DNA of 64,000 nt from Stentor roeselii (GCA_006503475.1 RSEH01000176.1:35331-99330), one strand, 5' to 3'. Numbered from the stretch's first letter, positions 35,033-45,511 are shown. Notes: generated by a model not told the origin, from the sequence alone. Translations and numbers: made by a program.

Positions 35033-35429
35033 TTAAATAATTTAAAGGATTTTATTTCAAAATGAACAATAGGAGAAAATTTAGGTTATTTAGCTGAAGG
35101 ATCTAGAAATTTTAGAGGTTTCGTTGAGAGATTTAAAAAGGATGTGTTCAGGAAAAAGGATTTGCGAGTAAATTGGTAAAAAAAATTTTTATCTTGCATT
35201 TCAGTTGTTTCTTCAAGTTTTAATTAAGATTCCATATTGGCTAAACTCGGATTAATTTTTTTTAGTAGCTTTAATGTGCCATAAGTCTAATCAACATATC
35301 TCGGAACCTAATATTCCTTCTAATTCATTTTTAAATCAACATTCTTATTCTTTAATCAACATAATTTCCCTTGATTAGATTTTACAATTTAATTACTCCA
35401 TTTACTTCTAACCATTTAATTACCTCTAA
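35033..35429. other. Tandem intergenic region, 397 bp
   Basis: AT-rich sequence between the IFT144 stop and the DYRK start, both minus strand. Presumably the DYRK promoter; no other feature seen. Confidence 0.45.
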
Positions 35430-38400
35430 CTAAAAACTCTCTTCATCTTCCGGCATGGCAACTATATCTTTCAAGTCATCCAGAGGATCATTGACCAATG
35501 TTAGACTCGAAGCACTGATCTTAGCAGTGCACATGGGACAATCGCCTTCACTTTCTAGTGAATTAGTAAATTCTGAATAAAGAGCAGGGAACTTGCAATT
35601 CGGGCATTCACTCCAAGCACTGAGCTGCATGTGTTTTCCAGAAGCAATACAAAAAGGAATCGAGTTTTTGCAGCTTTCACATTCGAGCTCGTAGTCTAAA
35701 ACACTAGCAGTGCAGAAGGGACAACTGGAAACAGCTTCCTCAGGATCACCACCCTTGGGCCGTTTGATTGCGACTTTTTCTATTTGTTTCTTGAATTTTT
35801 CATCAATATGAGGTCGGTGTTCAGGTCTCATCAATACACAAGCCCAATTATAAGCAGCTTCTTTCAAATTTCCCCTCATACACTCAACAACAGTAGACGT
35901 TAAAATTTGTACAGCATGAGTAGGAAACTGAGAAATATTTTTCGAAACCCTAATAAGAAGTTTCGCAGCCGAGTAATGATCCTGCATTTTTACAAACCTC
36001 TTAACCAAAACATACGAATGCACAATCATGAGCTTATTATTAAGAAGTTGAGGCACTTTAATCTTCTGAAAGCGCATATCTCTAATAGTCTCAAAGAGCC
36101 TATCATGAGCCGCTTTATAATTTCCAGTTTCCTGCTCTTCACTAGCAATAATAATAGCAGTACTAGCAGCTTCCTTCAATTTCCCCATAACCAAATTAAG
36201 CTCATAAATAAACTTAGGGTCCTTAGGAATCCCATCAACTTCTCCCATGAAAAAATCATAAAGTTGCATGAAAATCACATCACTTTTCGCTCTAGCTGCC
36301 ATTTTAATAGAAGCCGAGTAGAACTCTTCACCAGCGAGCATGAAAAGTTGCAAAGCTTTTTGTAAATTTCCAGATTTTTCATAATGCATTGCAGCTTTTC
36401 CTGGTTTATTTTTTCCTTCAAAGAAAAGAGCGATTCTTGTATGTTCTTCAGTATTTTTATCATCACGTTGTAGAATAAGTTCTGCATATTTATCCATCAA
36501 ATCAAAACTTTGAGCTAATACAAAAGCGTCTTCTTTTTTATCTGCGAGGATGAGAAACTCAAGAGCAGGCTCTTTAAGACCTTTTTTTTCGTAGTAGTCG
36601 GCCATCTGAGAAGCTGCTGACTGGGTAGGACACTTGTTTTTTACGAGGGTCTTCGCACGTTCTGCGTTGTCCAGTTGGTTTAGGTTGAGACGGATCACGT
36701 TTTCGTAGTCTCCAGCTTTTTCGTAGGCCATTTCGGCTTCTTTGAAGTTGCCTTCGACTTCTCGGGCTTTTGCAAGTTGAGTTAAAAGCTTTGGTGTTGT
36801 TATCACGTCCATTAGGTCTCCGGCTTCTTTCCATTTTTTCATTTTTATGTAGAGAGAGGCTGCTTTCTCGAGTTGACCGGCTCGGTGGTAAAGCTGAGCA
36901 GCTTCTGAAAAACTTTTTACTTGCTCGCAGACTTGAGCACAGTCGACTTTTACTTGTGGGTCTTGAAGGTCCATTGCGATTTTAAAACCTCTTGATACGT
37001 CTCCTGTACGGATTGAGTTTCGGGCTAGGCCTGCGTAGCATTGGGTTGTGTTTAAGGCGATTTCGGATGGGGACATCTCACAAGCATCCATATTTGAACT
37101 GGCTCTCTCGAAAAGTTTCAAAGCATCGGCATAGTTGCCTTGCGACTCAACTTGTGCAGCCAAGTTTTTGCAAACAATCGGTTCCATGTGAGGAGCAATT
37201 AAACGACTTAGTTGAAGAGCGATTATCCAGTCTTGAAGGTCACATCGCATGTCAAGAGCGAGTCGAGGTTTCGAACTTTTAAGGAAAAGGTCTTGCGCCA
37301 TGTCATGTTCATGTAAAATCATTGCCACGTATCCTAAAAGGATCTGCTTTTCACTTTCTTCTTTAATTGAGCGGATTGAATAGACCATTCCTACATTTTT
37401 GCTTAGTTGATATGCACGTTCTGCTACTTCTAGGTCAAGATTTTGAAGGGATAACTTTCCAAGAACTTCAGGTATTTTAACAGTTCCAAGTTTTTCAGCA
37501 ACATGATAACAAGAATTAAATCTTTTCAAAGCAAGATTCTGTAAAAAGTACTTATAATGTCCTTCAGGGGTATCATTTTTCCCTCTCCACAAAGACAAAT
37601 AAGTATGACTAGACAAGAAGTTTCCCTTAACCGATCCCGAGCTTTCAGAATGACAAAAAACGACTCCCTTGCTAAGCAACAACGGTTTGAGTCCTTTTTC
37701 AAGCATGGTAACCGAATCTCTGGTATTCCTATCAAGATCTTCAATAGAAAGTAATTCCCTAATCGGGTCCACCTTCGCTCCATAAAGTGTGACCGGGCTA
37801 TAAAGATACCCATTAAGTTTTTCACTTTCACAAGTAATAAAAACATTCAAATCATGTTCATCCCAAAGAACTTTCACCACCGAACTTGAAAAGTTCGAAA
37901 TAGGCAAACGTGACTCACTCATCGGCGTATAAAGAAAGCCTCCTCCTGTGATATCCTTCACAACTATTCTCGTTCCTGAGCTGTTGGGATAAACAGCTAA
38001 AACTCCTGAGTCAAAGCGAATTTCACTCACGTAGTTCTGGTCTTCAAGCGAAAAACACTTGACACGGTTTGAAGAGTCGCCGAGGACCAGGGTGTTATTC
38101 GTGATTCCCATGCAGAGGATGTCAGGGAACTGTTGTTTTATCATTTTTTCTTTGATCAGGTGCAAATTCACAGTGTTTCCAGTTAAAACAGCAGCCCAGT
38201 CACTGTTGATTAAAATTTGGCTGCCGGCACCTGGGTAGTCCATTTTACCTTCAGCGAAACCATTCGGGAATAACTCTTTTGGACTTTTCCATCTGTAAAA
38301 AAGACTAGTTGAACCGTTGAGAACTGCGACGTGAAATGGCCCAAGGGCCATTTTTTGAGGTTCTGAATCAATTTTCACCTTGTTTATAGCCCTGACACCT

Positions 38401-39515
38401 CCAACACATTCATAAATGTTGATTTCAGTTAAACTTGAAAGTAACGCAACGAGACTTCCACAAGAACAACTTAAACTAGGAACGACTAGCAAGTAATTTA
38501 AAAGTTTTCCACTTGCAGTGAGGAGAGTAAGGATCTGCCCATCAGAAGTCCAAGTCATTCTGTTGATTCTTCCGACGTCGTAAGCGAGTTCGATTTTATC
38601 ACTTCTGATTTCTTTCATGTTGTTTAGATTAAAGAATCTGATATTGTTGTCTCCACTAACTGATACCTTGTTTTCTCCTCGATTCACACAAAGGCCTTCG
38701 AAAGAGATGTTGAATAATTTATAAGAAAATAATTCAGTTCCGCAGTTTGAACGGTTTACACTTATTCCTACCACCCACCCTTCGTAACACCCCACTATTA
38801 TTTTGTCGTCTGCGTAGAAGTCGTAGGTTATAATTCGTCCGAAGTGCTGTTGAAGAGTGAATTCTTTTGATGCGTAGCTCTCTGATGACCAGATGATGTT
38901 TATTGCCACGTCTTTTATCATCATTGCGATTATTCCTGAGGAACTCCAGATTATACGGTTTGCGGTGTTCTTCAGGGTGTTGTTTTGAGGGTGAGTGTCA
39001 CCGGAATAGGTTGAGATTGTCAGGGTTTTGTCCTCGCTTGTTGTTACTAATAGGTCGTCTTTGCTCCAGTCCCCGCCTGAGACGCGCATTGAGTGCTTGC
39101 CGATCGTGGGAATCTTGCGTTGAGTACCTTTGTTGTAAAAGACTATACCGCCTTTCTCTGTTCCAATTGCTAAGATAGGCTGCACTTTGCTCCAGCGCAA
39201 GAAGGTTGGAGAGTCCCCCGCGCCTATTTCAAGTTGAGTGAAAGCTAGGGTGTTGATGTCCCAAACTGTCACATAGCTGACACGCTCCTGCAAGACGGCA
39301 ATAACCTCTCCATCCTTATCCCACTCCATATCCTTAACAGGGCGGTTATCAGGCAATGTGAGTTGTTTGAACTTTTTGCCCTGCCTATCCAGAATATGAA
39401 CAAGTGAAGTTCCACCACTGACAGCAACGAAATTATTTGCCTTTTGCCAACTAAAGACCGGGTCTCCTCCCTGCAAGATGTCTTCGCCAATATTAAACAC
39501 GGGTTTAGAGTCCAT
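35430..39515 (-). CDS. IFT144: Intraflagellar transport protein 144 (WDR19)
   Basis: 1361 residues, the usual length for IFT144. It is a core IFT-A subunit needed for retrograde transport and for import of membrane cargo into cilia. The N-terminus GGDPVFSWQKANNFVAVSGG, DRQGKKFKQLTLPDN, EWDKDGEVIAVLQE, FLRWSKVQPILAIGTEKGG and VYNKGTQRKIPTIGKHSMRV equivalents are all IFT144-like, and two seven-bladed propellers cover about 1-620. TPR-like helices follow (~640-1240). The C-terminus has paired Cys motifs (CPFCTASVLDYELECESC, CPNCKFPA, CPMCTAKI), a zinc-binding end. It is intronless as seen. Its start is 17 bp from the start of the VPS39-like gene. Confidence 0.93.
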   Translation of the reverse strand: MDSKPVFNIGEDILQGGDPVFSWQKANNFVAVSGGTSLVHILDRQGKKFKQLTLPDNRPVKDMEWDKDGEVIAVLQERVSYVTVWDINTLAFTQLEIGAGDSPTFLRWSKVQPILAIGTEKGGIVFYNKGTQRKIPTIGKHSMRVSGGDWSKDDLLVTTSEDKTLTISTYSGDTHPQNNTLKNTANRIIWSSSGIIAMMIKDVAINIIWSSESYASKEFTLQQHFGRIITYDFYADDKIIVGCYEGWVVGISVNRSNCGTELFSYKLFNISFEGLCVNRGENKVSVSGDNNIRFFNLNNMKEIRSDKIELAYDVGRINRMTWTSDGQILTLLTASGKLLNYLLVVPSLSCSCGSLVALLSSLTEINIYECVGGVRAINKVKIDSEPQKMALGPFHVAVLNGSTSLFYRWKSPKELFPNGFAEGKMDYPGAGSQILINSDWAAVLTGNTVNLHLIKEKMIKQQFPDILCMGITNNTLVLGDSSNRVKCFSLEDQNYVSEIRFDSGVLAVYPNSSGTRIVVKDITGGGFLYTPMSESRLPISNFSSSVVKVLWDEHDLNVFITCESEKLNGYLYSPVTLYGAKVDPIRELLSIEDLDRNTRDSVTMLEKGLKPLLLSKGVVFCHSESSGSVKGNFLSSHTYLSLWRGKNDTPEGHYKYFLQNLALKRFNSCYHVAEKLGTVKIPEVLGKLSLQNLDLEVAERAYQLSKNVGMVYSIRSIKEESEKQILLGYVAMILHEHDMAQDLFLKSSKPRLALDMRCDLQDWIIALQLSRLIAPHMEPIVCKNLAAQVESQGNYADALKLFERASSNMDACEMSPSEIALNTTQCYAGLARNSIRTGDVSRGFKIAMDLQDPQVKVDCAQVCEQVKSFSEAAQLYHRAGQLEKAASLYIKMKKWKEAGDLMDVITTPKLLTQLAKAREVEGNFKEAEMAYEKAGDYENVIRLNLNQLDNAERAKTLVKNKCPTQSAASQMADYYEKKGLKEPALEFLILADKKEDAFVLAQSFDLMDKYAELILQRDDKNTEEHTRIALFFEGKNKPGKAAMHYEKSGNLQKALQLFMLAGEEFYSASIKMAARAKSDVIFMQLYDFFMGEVDGIPKDPKFIYELNLVMGKLKEAASTAIIIASEEQETGNYKAAHDRLFETIRDMRFQKIKVPQLLNNKLMIVHSYVLVKRFVKMQDHYSAAKLLIRVSKNISQFPTHAVQILTSTVVECMRGNLKEAAYNWACVLMRPEHRPHIDEKFKKQIEKVAIKRPKGGDPEEAVSSCPFCTASVLDYELECESCKNSIPFCIASGKHMQLSAWSECPNCKFPALYSEFTNSLESEGDCPMCTAKISASSLTLVNDPLDDLKDIVAMPEDEESF

Positions 39516-39532
39516 TATAAGTGTTGATATAA
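39516..39532. promoter_or_regulatory. 17-bp bidirectional start region
   Basis: TATAAGTGTTGATATAA lies between divergent start codons. Leftward the minus gene reads ...CTTATAATG and rightward the plus gene reads GATATAAATG, so each ATG has its own adjacent TATAA-like element. The role is inferred. Confidence 0.6.
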
Positions 39533-42292
39533 ATGGCCCAAGTCTATACCATTCACTCTTTGAACTCCGCTGACTACCGTTGTACAGCTTTGGAAGCAGC
39601 GAGAAACAAGCTGTACATGGGCGACACCAAGGGAAACGTCTTCATGTACAACATTTTAAGTCCTGGCTCCAGTCAAGAAACCCTCGTTCAGACTCAGAGC
39701 GTCGCCAGACATGGAAGGTCAAAGTTCGATAAAATTAAAGCTGATAAGGAAAGAGGCGTTCTTTTTGTCCTCAGTGAAGGGTTTTTAGCTGCTTATGAAC
39801 TTGATGGACTTGAAGAAGTTCAGAACTTTGGAAAGAATAATAACATGTTTAGTATCAATGAAGCTCCGAATTATGGAGGAGAGGTTTGTGTTGTGCAGAA
39901 TAAGAAAAAGATTATTATTTATAAGTGGAACTCTATTAAAAGTGGAGCTCGATCACGGCCTGGAGGATTTTTCCCTGAAAGAGAATATCCGATTGTGGAA
40001 CCTCCGGCTGCTATGGTTTGGTGGAAGGATTATATTTGTTTGGGATTTTTGAAGAAAAATTATATGATTATTAACTCGGAAAGTGGACAGTCTATCACTA
40101 TGGAGGTGAATACTGGACCTACTAACTCTACACCTTATATTAAGGCAGTTGGAGATGATTTTTATTGTCTTTGGGGAAACATCTTACTACCAATGGAAGC
40201 CTCAACAGGTAACAACGCATTAAAAAACCCAATAAGTTTTTCCGAAAAGGCAAGTCTCGTCTGTGCAGCAGTAAACGACCAGTTCATGATAATCGCAACA
40301 GTAAACACTTTAGAAGTCTACAGCATATCAGACGGTTCCCTGATCCAAAAAGAAGACCTAACAAGCCAGCCAGCTCTTTTCATCGCTGAAAACGAGAGCC
40401 AAGTTTACTACTGCACAACAACAAGTCTTTTCTCCCTTCACCAAGTGCCTTTAAGCGACCAGATAAACCGTCTTCTAATCGAGTGCAAAATAACAGAAGC
40501 CCGAAAGCTTTTAGGCAAGATGCTTGAAGGTGAAATCAACACAGAGAGCCAATACGAGCAATTTAACCTTGACGCAGCTTGGTGCTTATTTAAATCCCTG
40601 AAGTTCTCGACTTCCGCTGAAAACTTCGTCTTGACCAACTTCGACCCTCGAGAACTGATGAGTCTCTTTCCTGATTACTACGCTCGCCCAGGCGAGCGTG
40701 GAAAGACAATCACTTCAATCATCAACGAGTCTACCAGCGGCCTCGCCTCAGGCGATTTGACTGGAGTCGTCAGAGACAAGCTTTTTCAAGCGAAACTCGC
40801 AGTCGTCACTATCTTGTCACAAAAAAGAAAAACCATCTGTGAACCTCCTCGAGCGGGAAAAGTTTTAAATTCTTATAATTTTCTCAGGTCCTCTTTCAGT
40901 ATCAACCGATTGGGAGGGGAAAGTGTCCCTAGAGAAGAAGTCATTGAACTCATTGATACTTTTTTACTTAAAGTTCTTGTCGACCTGAACTTCTCAGAAA
41001 GTGACAGTAAAAAGTTTAATGAAAAACATGGAAAATTCCCTATCAAGGTCTTAACTGAAATGTTTGAACCTGGGTATAAAATTTCTTTAAATTTTCAAGA
41101 AAGTGAAAGTTTTTTAAAGTCAAAAGGTGATAAAGCGCGAGTTCCTCTTGCAATGTTTTACGAAGCTTCAGGACGTAAAGAAGAGGCTTTGAAGATCTTC
41201 CGTGATCAGACCTCGAGCGACATGAAGGTGAAGGAAGACTTCGCAAAGCAGACAGTTCGGATTTTGTTGAGAGTAAACGACCGTCAAACTGTTTTTACTT
41301 ATTCTGAATGGGTTTTAAACGCTTTTCCTTCAGTGGGATTAGAAATTTTCACGTCAACTGAAGCACAGCACAACATTCCTCATGACGTCGTCCTTGACCA
41401 CCTGAACAAGTTCAAGTCTGACAACGTGTCACTCGTCGAGGCTTATTTAAAGTGGATAGTCGAGGTGAAGCAGGTGGAAACTGAAAGATACCACACAAGA
41501 CTCGCCGTTTGTTACATTGAAAAACTTTTCAACTTGCTGCCTAAGGGCAGCAAGGAAGAGGCTTTGCCCTCAAACGTCAGCAACTCGACTTTTAACAAGT
41601 ACAAAGCTGACTTGAAGAAAATCTTAGAAACCAGCAGATTTTACAACTCGAAGATTATTTTAGAAGAAATCGTCGGCACTTGGATGATCGAAGCTGAAGT
41701 ACTACTGCTTGGAAAAGAAGGAAAACATGCAGAAGCTTTAAATATTTTGATTTTAAAAGATAATTTCGCGGAAGCTGAAAAATATTGCACTACTCAAGGA
41801 TCTAATTTACTCAGCGCACTTTTAAAGGTTTATATTGACCGGGCTTTAGAATTAGAAAAAAATGACCCGCCTGCTTCTCAGAAGTTTAAAAAAAGCGCTT
41901 TTGACTTGTTGAAGAAATATTCAACTCATGCGGATCTTGACCCTTCTTCTGTTATGGACATTATTCCTGAAGCTTGGTCATTGTCTGACAAGGAAGGAAG
42001 TCTTCAGCTTTATTTGCATGTCGCTCTTTCTCATTCGCTGCATAAGAGTCGAGTTGCGAAAATTGTTAGACATTTAAGTGATATGGAACTCATTCAGACT
42101 GAATGTGAATGGACCGAATATCGAAAGGCTTTTGTTAGGATTACTGGGGAAAAATTGTGTGATGTTTGTAAGAAGAAAATTGGAGATCGGCCTTTTGGAG
42201 TTTATCCTAATGGCAAGGTTGTACATCAGAAATGCATGACTGCTCCTAATATTTGTCCTGTTACAAATATCAACTTTGAGTCTCTTGTTTGA
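39533..42292 (+). CDS. VPS39/TGFBRAP1-like tethering-complex subunit (HOPS/CORVET)
   Basis: 919 residues. The N-terminal half is a citron-homology-type beta-propeller (SADYRCTALEAARNKLYMGD, GVLFVLSEGFLAAYELDGL, AMVWWKDYICLGFLKKNYMI). Residues ~310-860 are a helical solenoid, including QINRLLIECKITEARKLLG and EAYLKWIVEV. The C-terminus has a compact Cys motif CDVCKKKIGDRPFGVYPNGK then HQKCM, like the zinc end of VPS39/TGFBRAP1. These subunits bind Rab GTPases and tether membranes during endosome-lysosome fusion. VPS39 versus TGFBRAP1/VPS3 cannot be resolved here. It ends in TGA. The gene is head-to-head with IFT144. Confidence 0.8.
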   Translation: MAQVYTIHSLNSADYRCTALEAARNKLYMGDTKGNVFMYNILSPGSSQETLVQTQSVARHGRSKFDKIKADKERGVLFVLSEGFLAAYELDGLEEVQNFGKNNNMFSINEAPNYGGEVCVVQNKKKIIIYKWNSIKSGARSRPGGFFPEREYPIVEPPAAMVWWKDYICLGFLKKNYMIINSESGQSITMEVNTGPTNSTPYIKAVGDDFYCLWGNILLPMEASTGNNALKNPISFSEKASLVCAAVNDQFMIIATVNTLEVYSISDGSLIQKEDLTSQPALFIAENESQVYYCTTTSLFSLHQVPLSDQINRLLIECKITEARKLLGKMLEGEINTESQYEQFNLDAAWCLFKSLKFSTSAENFVLTNFDPRELMSLFPDYYARPGERGKTITSIINESTSGLASGDLTGVVRDKLFQAKLAVVTILSQKRKTICEPPRAGKVLNSYNFLRSSFSINRLGGESVPREEVIELIDTFLLKVLVDLNFSESDSKKFNEKHGKFPIKVLTEMFEPGYKISLNFQESESFLKSKGDKARVPLAMFYEASGRKEEALKIFRDQTSSDMKVKEDFAKQTVRILLRVNDRQTVFTYSEWVLNAFPSVGLEIFTSTEAQHNIPHDVVLDHLNKFKSDNVSLVEAYLKWIVEVKQVETERYHTRLAVCYIEKLFNLLPKGSKEEALPSNVSNSTFNKYKADLKKILETSRFYNSKIILEEIVGTWMIEAEVLLLGKEGKHAEALNILILKDNFAEAEKYCTTQGSNLLSALLKVYIDRALELEKNDPPASQKFKKSAFDLLKKYSTHADLDPSSVMDIIPEAWSLSDKEGSLQLYLHVALSHSLHKSRVAKIVRHLSDMELIQTECEWTEYRKAFVRITGEKLCDVCKKKIGDRPFGVYPNGKVVHQKCMTAPNICPVTNINFESLV

Positions 42293-42363
42293 AGTATTAA
42301 GTAGGTGTAGATTGGATTAACTTTATTTTGAATTTGTTTAGATTGGGAAAAGATTATTAAAAG

Positions 42364-43071
42364 ATGGACTCTTGCATCGTAAACATAGAAAACGATGAAA
42401 TATTCGATGATTTCAGGTACGCTAACTACAAAACCTTGATATTCAAAACCTTTTCATGTGAAATCAGTGTGAAGCAAGATTTTCGACTAGGAAAAGGAGG
42501 GATTTTATGGGACGCTTCTTACATCCTCGCGAAATTTTTAACTAATTTTGACCTTTATGGAAAAAACGTTTTAGAACTCGGAGCAGCGACAGCTCTTCCT
42601 TCATTAGTAGCAGCGACATTAGGTGCAAAAGTATGGGCAAGCGACATTTACCCAGCATTGAAATTGACAGAAGCTTCAGCCGAGTTGAACAATTTAATCC
42701 TTCAAGGCAATCTTCAAGTATTCGAGCTTGACTGGTGCGAAGTTTCTCATCGACAAAGACTTTCAGGAGTTGCCTTCGAATATATTTTATTATCAGATGT
42801 TTTTTACTTACCCGTGATAGAAAATTAGGAACTCGCTGATGATTTCATTGAAACTCTTCTTTACTTCTGTGAAAGAAATACTGTTGTCCTAATCTGCTAC
42901 AAACATCGCATTGATCCAATAGTTTTACCTTACCTAGAACGACTTTCTCTTTACTTCACCCTAGAAAATCACGAAGATTTCCTGAAATCTATCTACAAAG
43001 GTGAAAACACGTTTTTGATATCATGTAAAAAGAAATCTTCTGAAATAATCAACTCCTCTAATCCTTCTTAA
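42364..43071 (+). CDS. METTL21-like protein methyltransferase (methyltransferase 16 family), two exons
   Basis: Exon 1 (42364-42813) and exon 2 (42829-43071) join over a 15-nt intron to give 230 residues. The family core is clear: GKGGILWDASYILAKFL, then GKNVLELGAATALPSLVAAT (SAM-binding motif I), ASDIYP (post I), ELDWCE, and EYILLSDVFYLPELADDFIE (the D..Y motif that the intron would otherwise break), then LICYKHR. METTL21/EEF1AKMT members methylate Lys of chaperones and elongation factors. The substrate is unknown. Retaining the intron would stop the protein at TAG right after VIEN. Confidence 0.85.
42814..42828 (+). other. 15-nt intron of METTL21-like gene
   Basis: Reads GTGATAGAAAATTAG, a GTG-type donor with A at position 10. 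Its removal gives FYLPELADDF, matching the family better than the unspliced frame. Confidence 0.9.
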
Positions 43072-43086
43072 CTTTCTATAAAAGTA

Positions 43087-44031
43087 ATGATGTTTCTTGT
43101 CCTTCTTGGAATAGCATCTGGCCAGGACTGTTCCTGGTTCACCTGCGAAGACAACTCAAAAGTCATTCCGAAGTCCTTCAAAAATGACGACTTTTGCGAC
43201 TGCCCCGACGGTTCAGACGAGACAAGAACATCAGCCTGCAAAAATAATCAGTTCGACTGCGGAAGGAATAAAATCCATTCGTCCTACGTTAATGACGGAA
43301 TTTGTGGTAATCTTTAAATAGACTGCTGCAACGGCTCTGATGAACCTGAAGGAAACTGTCAAGACTTCTGTGAAAAACAGACTTTTATGGAAAATGATGA
43401 ATTTTTTGGATGGCAAAAGGCAATCAGGGCAAAAATCGAGAATTCAATTAAAGGAGCCTTTGAATTTGATCAACTTGATGAAAAAATTCAGGAAATCTTC
43501 TTGAAACTTCAACAAACTGAAGAAAAAATCAATCAACTTGAAGCAGTTAAAGAAGGTTCTCAGGATTTTGATGTTTCTTTTGAAGAGATCAACGAAGCAC
43601 TTAAAAAAGAAGACGATATTAAAAGAGAACTTGAAGAAAACCTGAAAAATGTGAAGAAAATGAAAGAAATGGACTTTGGTGTGAATAAAGAGTTCTTGGT
43701 TTTATATCAGAAGAAGATTGAATTTGAAATTGATGAATATTCTTATGTTGTTGAACTTTATGAAAATGCTTATCAGGCTGAAGGACATATGAAGTACTGC
43801 CTGGGGTAAGGGCCAGACAGGTATTGGGCGGGCTTTGATGAAGACTATTCAGTGATGAGGTTCACGGGGGGGACTATATGTCCCAATAAAGCTCACCGTT
43901 CATTGACTCTTTACCTGCAATGTGCTGATTACTTCGATATTTATGATTTTGAAGAAGTTTCGACGTGCACATATGAAGCAAATCTATTTCATCCTTCTTT
44001 CTGTTCTTACTCTCAGGCTGGTATTAATTAA
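43087..44031 (+). CDS. Glucosidase II beta subunit (PRKCSH-like), three exons
   Basis: Exons 43087-43306, 43322-43805 and 43821-44031 give 304 residues. The ER enzyme glucosidase II (with its alpha subunit) trims glucose from N-glycans during folding quality control; the beta subunit retains and targets it. A signal peptide ([12 protein letters not shown]) is followed by two LDL-A-like Ca-binding modules: [10 protein letters not shown] and, across intron 1, [13 protein letters not shown] helical acidic segment (~105-235) leads to an MRH-like lectin domain ([19 protein letters not shown] region, then LTLYLQCAD and [13 protein letters not shown]). It is shorter than the animal protein (about 530). 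No C-terminal HDEL is seen. It is convergent with the CDPK gene, 10 bp apart. Confidence 0.88.
43307..43321 (+). other. 15-nt intron 1 of glucosidase II beta gene
   Basis: Reads GTAATCTTTAAATAG, with A at position 10. Its removal creates [11 protein letters not shown], completing the second LDL-A-like module. Confidence 0.93.
43806..43820 (+). other. 15-nt intron 2 of glucosidase II beta gene
   Basis: Reads GTAAGGGCCAGACAG, unusually GC-rich but with A at position 10. Its removal joins KYCLG to [10 protein letters not shown] within the MRH-like domain. Confidence 0.9.
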
Positions 44032-44041
44032 GTTATCTTGC

Positions 44042-45511
44042 CTAGTCGATTTTTGCCGTCATTAACTCAATAAACTCCTTTAAATCAATCACCCCGTCGC
44101 CGTTTTGGTCAACTTCTTTTATTATTTCTTGCCAAGCGGCACTAGGAACTTTGTTGTCTCTTCCAAGAACTTGCATTATTTCGTCAGCAGTGATAAAACC
44201 GCTGTGGTCTATGTCAAAAATCTTGAATGCAGCTTCGAGATTTTGTCTGCTTAGATACTTTTTATAGTTCATGCATGCGGACAAGAACTCTGAAAACTGA
44301 ATGTCTCCACTGTTGTCACTGTCCACCTCCTTCATAACCTTTTCCACTATTTCTCTAGCAGTGACCTCGTCCATGACTTCCAAGTACTTCTCCATAAGTT
44401 CGTCTCTGGTAATTTTACCGTCAGAATTTTTGTCAATAGACTGAAAAGACTGAGTCAAAACACGACATTCTTCACTAGAAATCACATGAGTGGCTAAATA
44501 AACATGAACAGCATCCTTAAGTTTAACAGAAGCATGAAAATTTCTCAAAGATTCCAGACTTCCAGTCAAGTCACATCCATCCTGCATGGACTTATGATTG
44601 ACAATCCATTCATGATTAACTGCATCTTTCGCCGTAATTCTAAGCTTGGGGTTAACCTGTAGCATTTTTTTCAAAAGATCAACACAAGCTGGACTAACTC
44701 CCGCCATTTTCTCAGAAGTGATCGTCAAAGGTGCAGTTTTTACCAAATTTAAAATCCTTTTAGAGTCTTTTCCAGGGTAAGGTGGTTTCCCTGTGATCAT
44801 GATAAAAAGAATAACCCCACAACTCCAAACATCACATTTTTCATTATACTCATCAAGAAGTACTTCTGGAGCAACATAATAAGCAGATCCAAAGCATCCA
44901 TTGATAAGTTTATCAGGGTCAATAAAGCAAGAACTTCCAAAATCCGCGACTTTTATCGAAAACGAGTCATTTTCAGTGATTAAGATATTTTCAGGTTTTA
45001 AATCACGGTGAATAATGAGTCGCTCGTGACAATGACTGACAGCAGACAACAACTGGCTCATGACATTCGCAGCATTTTTTTCATTAAACTTCTTAAGTTT
45101 CGCGATTTTAGCAAAAAGTTCTCCTCCTTCGCAGTACTCCATACTGATGAAGAATTTCCACTGGTCTTCGAAGATTTCATAACAACGAACGATGTTTGGA
45201 TGGTCTAAAGCTGTTAAAACGTTTATTTCTTTAAGAAGAAACTCTGAATCATGTTGTTGCTCATGAAGACCTACCTTGTGAATGATCTTCACTGCTCGAA
45301 TCGAACTAGTTTCAAGATGCTCGCAAAGTTTTACCTCTGCAAAAGCACCTGACCCTATAGTCTTAAGTTCTTTGTAATGATTTGAAAGTTTTCCTTGATT
45401 CTTGCTTAAAAAACACCCGCCTGTTATTTGCACCAACTCAGAAAGTCTTCTTTTTCCTGATAATTTTGTTTCTCGCTTTGGAGCTTTTTGACGCATTAAT
45501 CCACAGCCCAT
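44042..45511 (-). CDS. Calcium-dependent protein kinase (CDPK)
   Basis: 489 residues. MGCGLM at the start fits N-myristoylation on Gly2 and palmitoylation on Cys3, so it is probably membrane-attached. The kinase domain (~45-310) has IGSGAFAEV, AVKII, HRDLKPENILI, DFGSSCF and APEVLL. A junction helix then leads to four EF hands: DKNSDGKITRDEL, DSDNSGDIQFSEF, DIDHSGFITADEI and DQNGDGVIDLKEF, all with full Ca-binding loops. CDPKs are typical of ciliates, apicomplexans and plants and link Ca signals to secretion and motility. It is intronless as seen. Its start is 13 bp from the divergent neighbour's ATG. Confidence 0.95.
   Translation of the reverse strand: MGCGLMRQKAPKRETKLSGKRRLSELVQITGGCFLSKNQGKLSNHYKELKTIGSGAFAEVKLCEHLETSSIRAVKIIHKVGLHEQQHDSEFLLKEINVLTALDHPNIVRCYEIFEDQWKFFISMEYCEGGELFAKIAKLKKFNEKNAANVMSQLLSAVSHCHERLIIHRDLKPENILITENDSFSIKVADFGSSCFIDPDKLINGCFGSAYYVAPEVLLDEYNEKCDVWSCGVILFIMITGKPPYPGKDSKRILNLVKTAPLTITSEKMAGVSPACVDLLKKMLQVNPKLRITAKDAVNHEWIVNHKSMQDGCDLTGSLESLRNFHASVKLKDAVHVYLATHVISSEECRVLTQSFQSIDKNSDGKITRDELMEKYLEVMDEVTAREIVEKVMKEVDSDNSGDIQFSEFLSACMNYKKYLSRQNLEAAFKIFDIDHSGFITADEIMQVLGRDNKVPSAAWQEIIKEVDQNGDGVIDLKEFIELMTAKID

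Noticed and set aside
42814-42828. TAG as a sense codon (reassigned genetic code) in the METTL21-like gene
   Set aside because: The region is a 15-nt GT..AG intron with A at position 10, and all other genes use TAG as stop.
43387-43809. Independent coiled-coil gene at 43387-43809
   Set aside because: It is the middle exon of the glucosidase II beta gene.
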